A stretch of DNA of 64,000 nt, from NCBI GenBank assembly GCA_037501455.1, contig CM074858.1, positions 45,133,001-45,197,000 of the forward strand, in the 5' to 3' direction. The first letter of the stretch is position 1. The number at the start of each line of letters is the position of its first letter. This DNA comes from Lantana camara. Lineage: Eukaryota > Streptophyta > Magnoliopsida > Lamiales > Verbenaceae. Below the pieces are notes generated by a model. It worked only from the letters and a program-made list of their open reading frames with translations. It made no database searches and had not been told where the DNA came from. Below are positions 23,200-34,294 of the stretch, one piece after another. The translations under genes were made by a program, and so were the position numbers.

Positions 23200-23537
23200 C
23201 TCTAAACCTAACTGGACTCTCTTTGCTCGACAATCAACCTTAGCACAGTGCTTGAAAAGCTAATCTATACCCAGAATGGCACCATACCGATTCATTGGCA
23301 TCACCACAAAATCTTCAAGTAGTCACGACCCTCTATACTCACCGGTATCTCCTAAAACACACGATCTGTCCCTAAGTTCCCACTCAAAGGAGAACTAACC
23401 ACACAATACACGGAAGTACAAACAGCAGGCAAGCATAAAGTAGCAACCAAATCACGAGAAAGGAAAGAATGTGTAGCACCGGGATCCAATAAAGCATGTA
23501 TGCTCGTGCCATGTATGTATATAGTACCTTCCATCAT
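23200..23537 (-). pseudogene. Element B aspartic protease
   Basis: The frame shows EGTIYIHGTSIHALLDPGAT then HSFLSRDLVATL: the catalytic Asp and the DPGATHSF context are kept. The second half, around 23200-23350, is interrupted by stops, with MNRYGAIL-type remnants of the DVILGMDWL motif. Confidence 0.78.
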
Positions 23538-23562
23538 GGCTGCGGGGATCTACTTCAGCATT

Positions 23563-24648
23563 CTACTCCTTCCCGGCAATAGCATAAGCCTGAGCCCTTA
23601 TAAGCGGCCTCTGTACTACGTTCGGTCTTGGCTCGGTGTTCTTCGTACAAGTATCCATCTTATGCTCTAGGGATCCGTAAATAAGGCATGCTCCCAACTG
23701 ATGTCTACACTCCTCGCAAGTGTGGTTATTCAAACCACAATATGCACACGGCTTAGTATTAGGGGCCGGAGGTTGTTGTGCGGGTGCTAGAGGGGTCGGC
23801 ATAGCTGGTCGGGGCTTCTTGGCCTTGACTTGTTGTGGAGATTGAACCAAAGGCCTCTTAGATCCCGATCCCGAACCTTGCCCACTCTGGGCCTTGGAAC
23901 TGGATCCTTCTTGCTAAACTCTTCTTCTTGCACCAAGGCCCTTTGAACCTTATCGGTAAAGGACTCAAAATTGTGTCCGGCATATTCATGTCTTCAGTTC
24001 TCCCTCAAACCGACAATAAACTTCCTTGCTTTTCTCTTCTCATCCCGGGTATTGTGAAGAGTATACTTCCCAAAGCAGTTAAAAGTAGACAAGTATTGAG
24101 TCACGGTCTTAGTGCCTTGTTTTAAGTCCATGAACTCTTTCTCTTTCCTCTCCCGAACCACTTCGGGCACAAAAGTCTCCCGAAATTCCCTTTTGAAAAC
24201 CTCCCTTGTAACCCCTTCTCCATCCACCTCAATCTTCTCTCTTGTCCTCTCCACCAATCATAGGCCTCTCCATCGAGTTGGAAAATAGCAAGTTGGAAAA
24301 TAGCAAATTGGGCCTTCTCTTAGGTTGTGAATTGGCGGACACTATAGATTCTTTCAATACGTATCAACCATCCTTCCGCTACGGCGTCGTCGGTGGTCCC
24401 TAAGAACCTCGGTGTGGTGTAACTCAAGAATAATCCATGAGGATCTCGGACTATTGGTGGAGGTGGAGGTGGATGATTAACTTGTTGTTGTTGTTGTGGT
24501 GGTGGTGTTTGTGCTCTCCTATGCTCGACAAAGTTGTAAACCGCTTCCATAAAGTTTTCTATGTTCATTTACGGTTGTTGAGGTGGTTGTTGTTGATATC
24601 TAGAAGGCGAGGGGTCCTCCTATCTTGGCGAGGTCGACCACGAGCCAT
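23563..24648 (-). pseudogene. Element B gag and nucleocapsid
   Basis: The gag start is taken at ATG 24646-24648 (MARGRPRQ...). A stop near 24569 follows within 30 codons. The body shows Gln/Pro runs (24450-24520), GWLIRIERIY, FKREFRETFVPEVVRERKEK, MDLKQGTKTVTQYLSTF and KARKFIVGLREN. The nucleocapsid at 23563-23850 has one good CCHC knuckle (C-AY-C-GLNN-H-TCEE-C); in a second the second Cys is replaced by Tyr. Several stops separate these pieces. Confidence 0.78.
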
Positions 24649-24830
24649 CTACATGATGAAAACATTGAAAATACGTGCCGGGATTAGAGATTATCCATGA
24701 AGTGAAAGTAAATGCATCACATAATAAGTAATAATTAGATCAAGTGGTGATGCAAAACTCGCAAATTGATAATTCATTTGTAAGCCGTACGATCTAGACT
24801 GATAAGACACGACTCAAGAGCCCAGTTTTG

Positions 24831-24850
24831 CAACCTAGGCTCTAATACCA
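24831..24850 (-). other. Primer binding site of element B
   Basis: The minus strand reads TGGTATTAGAGCCTAGGTTG, an initiator-Met type site with one change (ATCAG to ATTAG), 8 bases from the LTR edge at 24859. The leader to gag (24649-24830) is only about 180 bases, far shorter than in element A, and holds no extra ORF. Confidence 0.8.
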
Positions 24851-24858
24851 TTTTAGGA

Positions 24859-25845
24859 TGTAGCACCCGAGTTGATAAACACTACATCCCCCGCACCAGG
24901 AGTCCAATCCACATATGAAATAGGAATCCATACCTGAACTAGACAAGTGGCGAACGGGTGACAAATAAAAGAACCGTAGCTAAGCGGGGCTAACCTTTAA
25001 ACCAATGAACAAATAAGGGACAATGCATTAGACTAAAGTGGAAGCATTAGTAATGATTTCAAGTATTGAGCAAGACATATAAATATGGCCACCACGGCCT
25101 ACAAGTATCTGATCCAAAGTAGGTTCTAATATACAATCCCCAAACAACATACGTAAGTATACGACATCAAAATATGCTCAAGCTAGGCTGCTACGTGTCA
25201 TCGGCTCAAGAATAACCCGCCTCACGGTCTCCTTGTTCGCGTGAAAATTCTCAAAGGGTACTACGTGCTATGGGGTTGCCCGATGACCCGATGCCGTACC
25301 GGTGTCCAAGCCCACGTTTCCCCGGGCCCAATTCACGTGCATGCATTTTCTCGCCAAAATGGTTGTCATGAAATCATTTCATTTTGAAAAGGATCTTTAA
25401 GAAAACGTTTGCATTTTAGGACTATAGGTATACAGTAAGTTTTGGCCGAAATCATTCACATTGGATATTACGAGCTTTAAATACATAATGAAAACCTCAC
25501 CTTGAAAAGAAGAAAGGAAGGCGACCTAAGGAGCTTGATCCTCGAACTCTGGACTGAACTCTGTACAAGAAAAGGAATAACTAACGTAAGACTCGACTCC
25601 ATGAACCAAGCATTCGACGAACTGCATAATCATAAGATTATATGATATGAAATGATGATGATAATAATTATTATGAATGTTCATGTGCACAATTAATGTC
25701 CAAAGGACCAAGTAAACGAGCTAAATAACGAAAAGTATGAAAAACACACAATGCATGCTTCCAGGGGTCAGTCCCGACCGGGACTGATTTTAGTTGAAAA
25801 GAGATCATGGTCGGGACACCCCCAATAACAACGTCCCTGCATAGC
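24859..25845 (-). repeat. Element B right (5') LTR, first part
   Basis: Aligns with 17696-19064 of the left LTR, except for a ~400-base deletion at about 25190. The deletion removes the conserved acceptor module and half of the hairpin. It is interrupted by element E after ATAGC at 25841-25845 and resumes at 39481. Confidence 0.88.
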
Positions 25846-26641
25846 TGTAACGCCCCGACTTTTTGGTCGTACAGGTATGACATCACGAGTGGGTTTAGAT
25901 CGAGAGTTATGTGACTTATACATGTTTTAATTGCTAAGTAATTATTTAATTTAATAATTTCGTGAATTAATTGCTATTATGTGACGGATGTGACTTATAT
26001 GATTTAATTGAAAGTGTTAGTTTTATTTATTTGTTACTTGTATACTAGCTAATTAATATTTTGTTTCGATTATGTACTTATTTGAACTTATATGAAATCC
26101 TTGGACTCAACCGAACTTTTAATTGGATCCCAATTGATCACCTACCAAACTTTCGGGATACAATCGAAGCACTTAAATTGTTCAAGGACCAAAGTGCAAT
26201 TTCCCTCCTCTTCCTCCCTTAATTACACGATCAAGACCCCCACCCCAATTTCATTCTTCTTCTTCCAATTTCTCTCCCAACATCAAAGCGCCAAACCCTT
26301 CATTCATTTCTTCCAAAATCGAGCCAAGCTAGAGACAAGGAAGCAAGAGGATTCTTCTTCAATTCCAAGCCAAGAACAAGCTCCATTCTATCTACTTCCA
26401 TCTTCTTCTTCTTCCCCTCCAAGGTATATATATATATGTATATATGTATATATATGTATATAGGTGTGTATATATAAATATATATGGATTTATGTAATTT
26501 GATGGATTAATTGATGAAATTATGAGTGATATGTGTATATATGTTGTATTTGGTTGTTGTTGTAAGATTTTGGGTGATTTGGGAGCCAAAATTCGAGCCT
26601 TTCCCTGTTTCCCGTAGCCAAACGCAGCTGCTGGAATTAGG

Positions 26642-26765
26642 GGTCACGCCCGCGACCGTTTTGTGACCATTTTTGGTCGCGGTCGCGACCAATAATTCAA
26701 GACTTGGCCAATTTTCGGTCGTGGCCGCGACTGATTTTCAGTGCAATTTTATCACATCCGCGACT
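26642..26765. repeat. Palindrome array in element E left LTR (GGTCGCG type)
   Basis: About four units based on GGTCGCGNNCGCGACC, at about 26642, 26675, 26717 and 26753. The right LTR (36893-36985) lacks one unit. The array lies just inside putative intron 1. Confidence 0.75.
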
Positions 26766-28147
26766 CCCTCGTCCGAACTCGGAATTACCTGATTTTTGAA
26801 CCCACGGAAACCTCTTGAAGTGTAAAATATTCTCCAATTAGAATGACTTCAATATCGTTTCTCATTTGCGAGATATGATCAATTCTTTTTGGTGTCGCCA
26901 CTTTACCGGAAAACTGCTTTCACCCAACTTCGGGCCTACGCCATTTTCACCTCGTTTTGAACCATGATTTGTGCCATATATCATTTAAAAGATCTATGTG
27001 TCTAGTTTTATGTCCCATAAGCAAAACTTAATTCCAATTTCTACAACTCAAGATATTTCCATTTTCCTACAACTTGTTCATTCCCGAATTTGTTAACTTT
27101 TGCTAAATCTTACCAAAACTATTCTTCTTACGTTCCTTTCAACCTCTTGGCTCCAATATGTGAACTATATGACTTGTATGCTTGATTAATTGATGCTATA
27201 TGATATTATTTGATATGATTATGAATTTTATGCTATGAATTCAATGTATAAATGTGAAATGACAACATGAACGTTTATGTGCTACTTTTATGCATGCGTG
27301 AATGGGTTGCTTCGTTTAGTTTTTTAGTATGTTGTGTATAGCTTCTTCCATGATTTATATATATTGCTAATATGTTATATTATGTGTTAACTTGTATGTT
27401 ATGAAATCATAATGTGATCTTGTTAAACATTTTGTGAATTATGATCCAATATGCCTTCAAATGCTCTCTAGCTTGCAAGCATGAATTGTTCCTCCATTTA
27501 TTGGCCTCATATGATAACTTCCCGCTTCATTTATGACTTGCATGCATTGTAAATATGTTATAGTATGAGTTATGATTAATGTATGAAGCTTATGGCTTGA
27601 TTTGATACAAAATATGAAAGATATGAAACACATGAATATGAAACCACAATGTATTGAATATTTTGAATGGATTACTTGATTATATGACCCCATCACACGA
27701 TTCATGCTTCTTATGCATCTTATATCATGGGCATAACATGTCGTGCGTCTATGTGGTTTCATATTGAGTCAATTCTCACCAGTACACATTGTTCCTTCTC
27801 TTGTACAGTTTGTTTCCAGGGCGGAGACTTCCAAATTGAATAGGCACCCGTATTGCTCTTGTTTCTTGTCTCGTGGTATTCCAGGTGAGGGTGTTTTCGT
27901 TCTAGTTACATATCAAACCCTACAACCCTTATGTGAAAAGCTTTGGCCAAAACCTTATGATTATATATATGTTACTTTTAAAGTAAAGTTATCGAGTAAA
28001 TATTGATCGAGTAAATAGTGATTGATCGAGTAATCCCCTTTACAAATGGATAATGATGGATATGGTATGCTTCTTATGAATCAAATGTTTTGGCGAGAAA
28101 GAAAGAATGATTGATTGATTGATTGCACTGATTGGGGCCCAGGGGCT

Positions 28148-28345
28148 TGGTGTGAGTGGGGACCCGAGGAGGCAAGGGCTGACGGTAAACCCTCACACCA
28201 GTCCCACTATTGAACGGCGGTACCGGACCTCGTCAGGAGATTTGCGGGGAAAGGGAGCTGAGTGCCATCTGGGGAGTCATGTAACCCCTTTTGGTCAATG
28301 ATTGGGTGGTCGGGCCTTGCAAACCCACCACCAACCCGGAGGAAG
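28148..28345 (+). other. Conserved structured block in element E left LTR
   Basis: Stem P1: TGGTGTGAG (28148-28156) with CTCACACCA (28192-28200), enclosing the conserved GGGCTGACGGT. Stem P2: GGTGGT-GGG (28305-28314) with CCCACCACC (28324-28332), loop CCTTGCAAA, followed by CCGGAGGAAGAAGG. Both stems recur in other LTRs with changed, still-pairing sequence. The block is GC-rich in an AT-rich LTR. Confidence 0.6.
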
Positions 28346-29264
28346 AAGGTTGGAACTTATTTATGATTGAAAATGATTGAATGATTGATTGATTGATTAT
28401 GATTGATAGGCACTGTGCGGGAAGGCCGGGAAACGGATTGCCCAAACAAATATGTTCAGGACATGATATGTGATCTGTGTGTATTATGATATATTGCATG
28501 ATCACCTATTTAATGTATTAATGATATTTGTCGTACACGGTCGGAGTTTAGTTGGAGATTGTGCACGCTCACTCGCCGAGCCTTATTGATTGAGTGTGAT
28601 TTATGAACTTAATGAATTTAATATGAATAGTCGTAAAGTCTGAGCATTGCTTAGTCATTCTTTTGCCCTTTTTGGGAACTAACTTTAAATAAAACTTTGC
28701 TCGGGATTTATGACTTGCATGTGCATGTTTCTCTATATATGTATAGCTCCTGCTCACTCAGTCTTCTAGAGACTGACCCCTTTTCCCCACTTTTCAGTTG
28801 CTTGCAGGTTTTGCTAGGCGGAAGTCAAATTTTAATCTCTTGTCGAGTCACTTGTACACTCGAGTCACATTTTACATTCTTTTATGATTTAATTGTATTT
28901 CCGTTATGTATTGGGCCTATGTGCCAATTATGATTATTGTTGGATATTGAATTCGGGACAGGTTACATGCCTAGTTAAACCCGTTGTCAGTTTGCTTGGT
29001 GGATTTAAATTATGTATTGGGAATTGTTGGGCGTGTAACTATTGTTGAAGATTTTGAATTATACGTTATTGCTTCCGCTTTACATTCTAGGTATTCTTGA
29101 TTTATTTGGTACAGGGTTAGATTCCGCCTAGCTAGGATAATTTTTATTTTGGTCTCCCGTTCGCTATGAGTCCGGTTCATGCTTGGATTATCCATTTCAC
29201 GTGTGGACTAGACTTGTAGTGCGGGGGATGTGGCGCCTGTCGTCCCGGGCGCTACATCTTTAAG

Positions 29265-29284
29265 TGGTATCAGAGCCCGATTGC
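29265..29284 (+). other. Primer binding site of element E
   Basis: TGGTATCAGAGCCCGATTGC, 8 bases after the LTR edge. Confidence 0.9.
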
Positions 29285-31134
29285 AAAACCGGGGTTCCTT
29301 GTGTCGTGTCATGTCAAGTATAGGTCGAACGGCTTAGGAATAATGTGTCAACGTGTGCACCGCATTGATCACGAGCATTATTATTGAAATTTGACATGGA
29401 AGATACATTATTAAATGTGTTTAATTTAAAATTTGTTAATTTATGTGTTGCATTTTGCATTAATGCGTGCTTTTGATGCTAAATATGTGCCATATACATT
29501 TACTAATCGGCATGCATTATATTTGAGTTAAGTTGTGAATTGTAGGAAATTATTATAATATCAAACCACGGCCAATCCCTACAATTAAAACTACTTAGCA
29601 CAAGTTCTTTGTTCGAGCAGGGGCGATTTAAAGAGGAGCCTTTGAATTTAGAAGGCTTTGGGATATTTGACGATTTTTACGACAAGGGTATAGGTTGAGA
29701 GTTCGATCTCAAGGAGGAATTAAATTTTGGGTGAAGATTTGGAATGGATGAAGTAATAATATGAGGAGTTGATGCTTATATCCACAAAATAAACACATAC
29801 CTCTTTATACCGTGAAAGGTAGTCAATCAACCGGCCGTGTGATTCGTTTAATTCAAGAAGGAGGCGAAGGAAAATTTGAAGGTACTAAGGGTTCAACATC
29901 CGGGGTTAGAGGAGCTTAATTATGGAGAGAGGAAATTTTATAATTTTAGAATAAGAAGTAAGTTGGAGAAAAGAAACATGTCGAGATACTTCAGGTTTTC
30001 GAATGAGACTAGTGTTAGTTGGAAGAAAACTAAAAACCGTTCCACTCTCGGAATTTTAAAGAGGACGCCCAAGCTATTTTACTTAACTATTAAATTCATT
30101 AAATTTGGCTCGGAATGGAGAAATTTTGCAAAGTTGTAAAGTTGCTCGACTGTGGAAAATCTTCAAGCTTAGAGCGAGGCGAATCGGCAAAGCAGAACTT
30201 CTGAATAAATCAAGTTTCAGAAGCCGAGTTCGAGAAGAAGCAGGATTTGAAAAGAGTTAAAGAAAATCTATCCAACATGGTGAATGCAAACCTAGGGGAG
30301 GTAACAATGATAACGATTTTATCTTTAGCCGGATTGGAGTTTAACTTTCAGATCTAAGATGAATTATCGTATTGTGAGATTGAATTGGAAGATATGGAAT
30401 AGGAAATGGAAACGATCAAGAAAGGCAAAGAGCTTTTGTAGGAAATGGTGAAGTCAAATTTAAGCAATTGGAGGACGAGTTCATTCCACCAATTTGAACT
30501 CATAAATATAAGTCAAGGGAACGTTGATTAAGGTCATAATCAAGGTGAAGGTTCAGACAATTTCTGGAAATCGACATTTGGGAATAATTCGAGATGCCGA
30601 CTCCACTGTTATAGAAGACTTTGGTTTAAAGAAATTGCAATCTCGGGCTATGGAGACACTCAAATTGATACAAGGAAAACTTATGCAGATTTTGAAGACC
30701 GTGGAAAAACGAGAGATTGTTAACAAGCTCAAACCCAAATCCGTAATTAAGGACATGAAGAACAAGTTCCCGGGCTAAAGCTTACCACTACGGTAACAAG
30801 TGTATTGCATTCATGGCACGTGCATCATACGTCGTATTAAATTATTTAACCTCCCTTATTTATATGTATGTGTTCATTTCTACTTGATAATTACTCCAAT
30901 ACGTAGCATCTTTAATTGATATAAGTGTTTCGACATGTTGTATCTTTAATTGGTTGCATGGGTGATATGTGCATCGGCATCTTAACCCCACATGCATTTT
31001 AGATGCTTTATTGATAGGAACTCTCTCCACTTTATTTATCAAGCATTACTCCAACCAAGCCACAATCAAATCATGATAAGGAAAGGAAAATAATTGGGTT
31101 GTGAAGTGCGGAACAAAAGGGAAAGAACAATTAA
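29285..31134 (+). other. Element E internal region, part 1, no recognisable coding
   Basis: Short ORFs occur (for example 29876-30139 and 30524-30778, Lys-rich) but none shows gag, protease or polymerase motifs. The 84-codon frame at 30524-30778 is helix-prone and charged, but I do not recognise it and stops flank it. This is the filler expected of a large non-autonomous derivative. Confidence 0.6.
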
Positions 31135-31289
31135 CGACATGATTGGTATACATGAATGGAATGAGGCAGGAAAGGAATGAACTTTGTAATGGAATGATCA
31201 AGGGAATGGAATGACTTTATTATGACATTGCTATGATTGGTACGTCAAGTAATAAAGTTAGGAATGAAATAAAAATTTTAAACTTATTT

Positions 31290-31324
<35 letters not shown>

Positions 31325-32009
31325 TATATATAATTAAAAATATTTTTATATTAAATATATTTTTTAAATTTTTTATTTTGAGTAAATATATATTTTCATA
31401 TATAAATATATTATTACTATTTTATATCGAACGTACGTATTATATATATGACATTTATTACAAGTACTATATATATGTGAGTGTGAGAGTGAGTTTGGGA
31501 TATATATATATATATACTTACTATTTCTCTATTCATGCATAGATTATGTATTAATTAATTTGTTGTATTTAATATATTTCTTGATATTTAAAAATAAATT
31601 TTAATATAAATATCAAAATTCGTTCTTTATAAAATATTTAAATTTATAAAATGTTATAAATAAAATAATATTATTGAACATGTTTTTTAAATATATAATA
31701 TATTTAATATAATTTATTAAATTTTCAATGTGATTAATAGTATTTAATTTTTATTTATGAAAATAATAAAATATAATATGCATTTAACAAATATGTGAAA
31801 ATAATATAAAAATAATAATAAATTTTAAACATTGGGAATGGCTAATACCATGGGGGACCAAAGGAATGGGTAATCCCATGCTTGTGGGAATGGACATTAC
31901 CGCGGGAATGAGCATTCCTAATCATGTTTTGGTACCAATCATGGATTTAGGAATGAACGCAGTAATGCCCATTCCATTCCAACCCCATTCCATCATACCA
32001 ATCATGCCG
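31135..32009. mobile_element. Small non-autonomous TIR element (PIF/Harbinger-like by target site)
   Basis: The ends are CGACATGATTGGTAT at 31135 and ATACCAATCATGCCG at 32009, inverted repeats matching 14 of 15 bases. They are flanked by TAA on both sides (31132-31134, 32010-32012). The core is AT-rich, with a (TAA)n run at about 31291-31322. Subterminal GGAATGG/CCATTCC motifs mirror each other. At 875 bases with no ORF it is a MITE-type element. Superfamily assignment rests only on the TWA-type duplication. Confidence 0.72.
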
Positions 32010-32012
32010 TAA

Positions 32013-32730
32013 GAGGTTGGGAGAAGTAGCCGGGAATTGGAAAGGAAGAAATGGGTCACTACTCTTACATGTCGCTTCAAAGTAAACGTGAGGAAAAGTT
32101 ACGAACAGTTTGTGAGATTGAAACCGTTTATATCAAGGAAGCCGGGTTGCAGAAGTCGAGAATCTTCAAAGTAAGAAGCAATGTTAAGAGCTAATGGATA
32201 AGAATGGACATTCTTAAGGGGGAGAGTCGGCCGAAAAATAACTTTAAATTCATGAATTGGCTCGGAGGGATTTCTTTCAATTGAAGTAGCCAAAAAGGTA
32301 AGAGTTGTAACTTGATGACTTTCAAGATTGGTTGAAAAAGTGTAGGAATGATTTTGGAAAGAGTAAAAGTTTCAATGGTCGAAAATGAGTATTCAAGGAA
32401 TAATGGGAGATTTAGTGTTCGATGCAATTTCAAAACCAAGGTGGATGAAGCTTCGTGAATACTATCGAAAGAAATATGTACTTCGAGAGATAAATGAGAT
32501 GTACGAAATTAATCTTCCAAGGTTGAAATGGGATATGTTGTATGATGGGTTTCATATCTTGAAGACAACAGGACCGTGAAGGAAGTTCAAGAATTGGTAC
32601 GGGAAGTATGGGGTAAAAAGGGAAAACAATCAGATCATCATATTTTGTAATGGGCACAGTGAGAGTCAATTCAATCGGGCGCTGAGAGTGGAATGTCTAG
32701 GACGAGTTACAACATAATGAAGAGGGTTAC
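32013..32730 (+). other. Element E internal region, part 2, no recognisable coding
   Basis: A 64-codon frame (32385-32579, basic) is the longest and shows no known motif. The segment ends at GTTAC (32726-32730), the target duplicated by solo LTR F. Confidence 0.55.
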
Positions 32731-33449
32731 TGTAGCACCCGGAACGCTAGGCGCCACATCCCCCGCACTATAGGCTCAATCCACATATGAAACGGGCAAT
32801 TCATACATGAACCGAAACTATAGCGAACGGGAGACAATAAAAAAAACACAAGGCTAGGCGGGTACCCTCAAATAAAACCAAAACAACTCAGAGCAATAAA
32901 ATAGCGGAAGCAAAAGCATTCAATACATATAGATACCATATTTACATATTTACTTATAGGTACCGACAAATCATACCATTACAATATCCATCCAAATATA
33001 ATTCAAGATTTACTACAAAATAACAAGTAACAACACAAGTACAATGTATGAAGGTGCAGTCCTAGACCCGAATAAAAGACACGAGACCCTAATTCCCGCC
33101 TAGCACGAACCTGCAAAACTGAAAAGTTGAGGTGTCAATCCAAACGGACTGAGCGAGGGGTATAAATAAATATATGCGCACGTACATGCAAGTTATAATC
33201 TCGGTTAATAATTTTTGGAAATCAAACACAATTATTAGAGTAGAAGGTACTATCACCCGAGGTTACAACTAATTCCATTTACCAATTAATTCAGTTCAAT
33301 ACAATCAATAGGTGGCCCGGCGAGTGAGGGCAATTCTCCAACCTTGCTCCGACCGTGTACAATCAATCAATTTGTTAGGTGATTTGGTGATCAAGCAATT
33401 ATTTACTGTGCAAAATTAGCAGTTTCAGTGACTCCTTCTTCCTCCGGGT

Positions 33450-33633
33450 GATGGTGGGATTGCAAGGCCCCACCATCCAATCAGTCTGGGCAGGGGGTAC
33501 ATGAATCCCTAAGCCCGGAACTCCTTCCTCCCCTAATCTCCTAGGGGGTTCAGGGGTCATCCCAAATGGTGAGGATAGCACTCGAGTTACCCGTCAGCCC
33601 ATGCTTTCCCGGTTGGCTCAAGCCACTATCCTC
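33450..33633 (-). other. Conserved structured block in solo LTR F
   Basis: P2: GATGGTGGG (33450-33458) with CCCACCATC (33469-33477), nine perfect pairs. P1: GAGGATAG (33571-33578) with CTATCCTC (33626-33633), eight perfect pairs around the conserved GGCTGACGG. The stem sequences differ from E yet still pair. Confidence 0.6.
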
Positions 33634-34080
33634 GGGCCCATAGTGCAATTCAATGTCTCGCCAAAACAATCAATCCGTCAATCAGTCAATCAATCAATCG
33701 GTTTTGCTAAATCATTTGAAAATCATAAAGTTCGCAAACTATAGATATATATATACATTTTGGCCGAAATAGTCACATAGGGGTTGTAAGGGTTCTATTT
33801 ATCTAGAATTTAAACCTCACCTTGGCAGCCAACCAAAAAGAAGCAAGAGAGCACCCTACTGACCAGGCTCCTCAAAACCGGGACCGTGATCTGTGCAACA
33901 AGGACAAGTGTGAAGTAAGACTCGAATGAACCAATTATGACGAACGGCAAAGTCATGCACCAATATGTTATGCAATAACGATTTATTGAATGTCAAATAC
34001 GAGCATGATTGTCAATAAACCAAGTATATAACACATACACGTACATCCATGCATGCAAAGCAATATGCATGAAAACAAGG

Positions 34081-34294
34081 GGTGACACGCCCGTGCCACC
34101 AAAACACACTAAGCCGTGACACCCCCGTGTCATGGTACTGCGGACCAAAAGTGGGAAAAGGAAGGTGACACGCCCGTGTCACCACAACAAGGCAAGCCGT
34201 GACACCCCCGTGTCACGGTACAGAAAAACCAAGCCAGCCAACATGCACCCCCGTGTCACCCAACACAAAGCAAATATGACATGCCCGTGTCACC
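34081..34294. repeat. Palindrome array in solo LTR F (GTGACACG..CGTGTCAC type)
   Basis: Six units near 34081, 34115, 34164, 34199, 34242 and 34276, each resembling GTGACACGCCCGTGTCAC. They are spaced about 34-49 bases apart. It lies in putative intron 1. Confidence 0.8.

Larger units (their letters stand above)
26424..28807 (+). other. Putative two-intron leader inside element E left LTR
   Basis: Donor 1 CCAAG|GTATAT at 26424. Acceptor 1 TTCTCTTGTACAG ends at 27808, with a CTCAC branch-like motif upstream. Exon 2 is 27809-27884 (76 nt). Donor 2 CCAG|GTGAGG is at 27885. The final acceptor TTTTCAG (28797) or TTGCAG (28807) is preceded by CTCACTCAGTCTTC and AGACTGACC. Intron lengths would be 1385 and 923. 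A leader of exons 1-2-3 would then run through the primer site. Confidence 0.55.
25846..29256 (+). repeat. Element E left (5') LTR
   Basis: Starts TGTAACGCCCCGAC and ends GTCCCGGGCGCTACA, 3411 bases. It contains a C/T-rich leader (26190-26423), putative introns, a palindrome array, the covarying hairpins and the GCTAGGCGG box after the final acceptor. Confidence 0.93.

Noticed and set aside
26092..26463. 123-codon ORF near the start of element E's LTR (and its 135-codon counterpart at 36342-36749)
   Set aside because: It lies in the C/T-rich leader and ends in a TA repeat; Ser/Phe/Tyr low-complexity, and the two copies differ in length only through the microsatellite. The TC-rich composition explains it.
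27961..27980. Alternative promoter: TTGGCCAAAAC plus TATATATA conserved in E-type LTRs
   Set aside because: Conserved (also in F, H and B) and could be a promoter, but TATA in A and C lies upstream of donor 1 and the exon layout favours the upstream start; left open rather than annotated.
34081..34294. Regularly spaced palindromes resembling a CRISPR array
   Set aside because: The context is a plant LTR; units are imperfect, spacing is uneven, there are no unique spacers of constant length and no cas genes.
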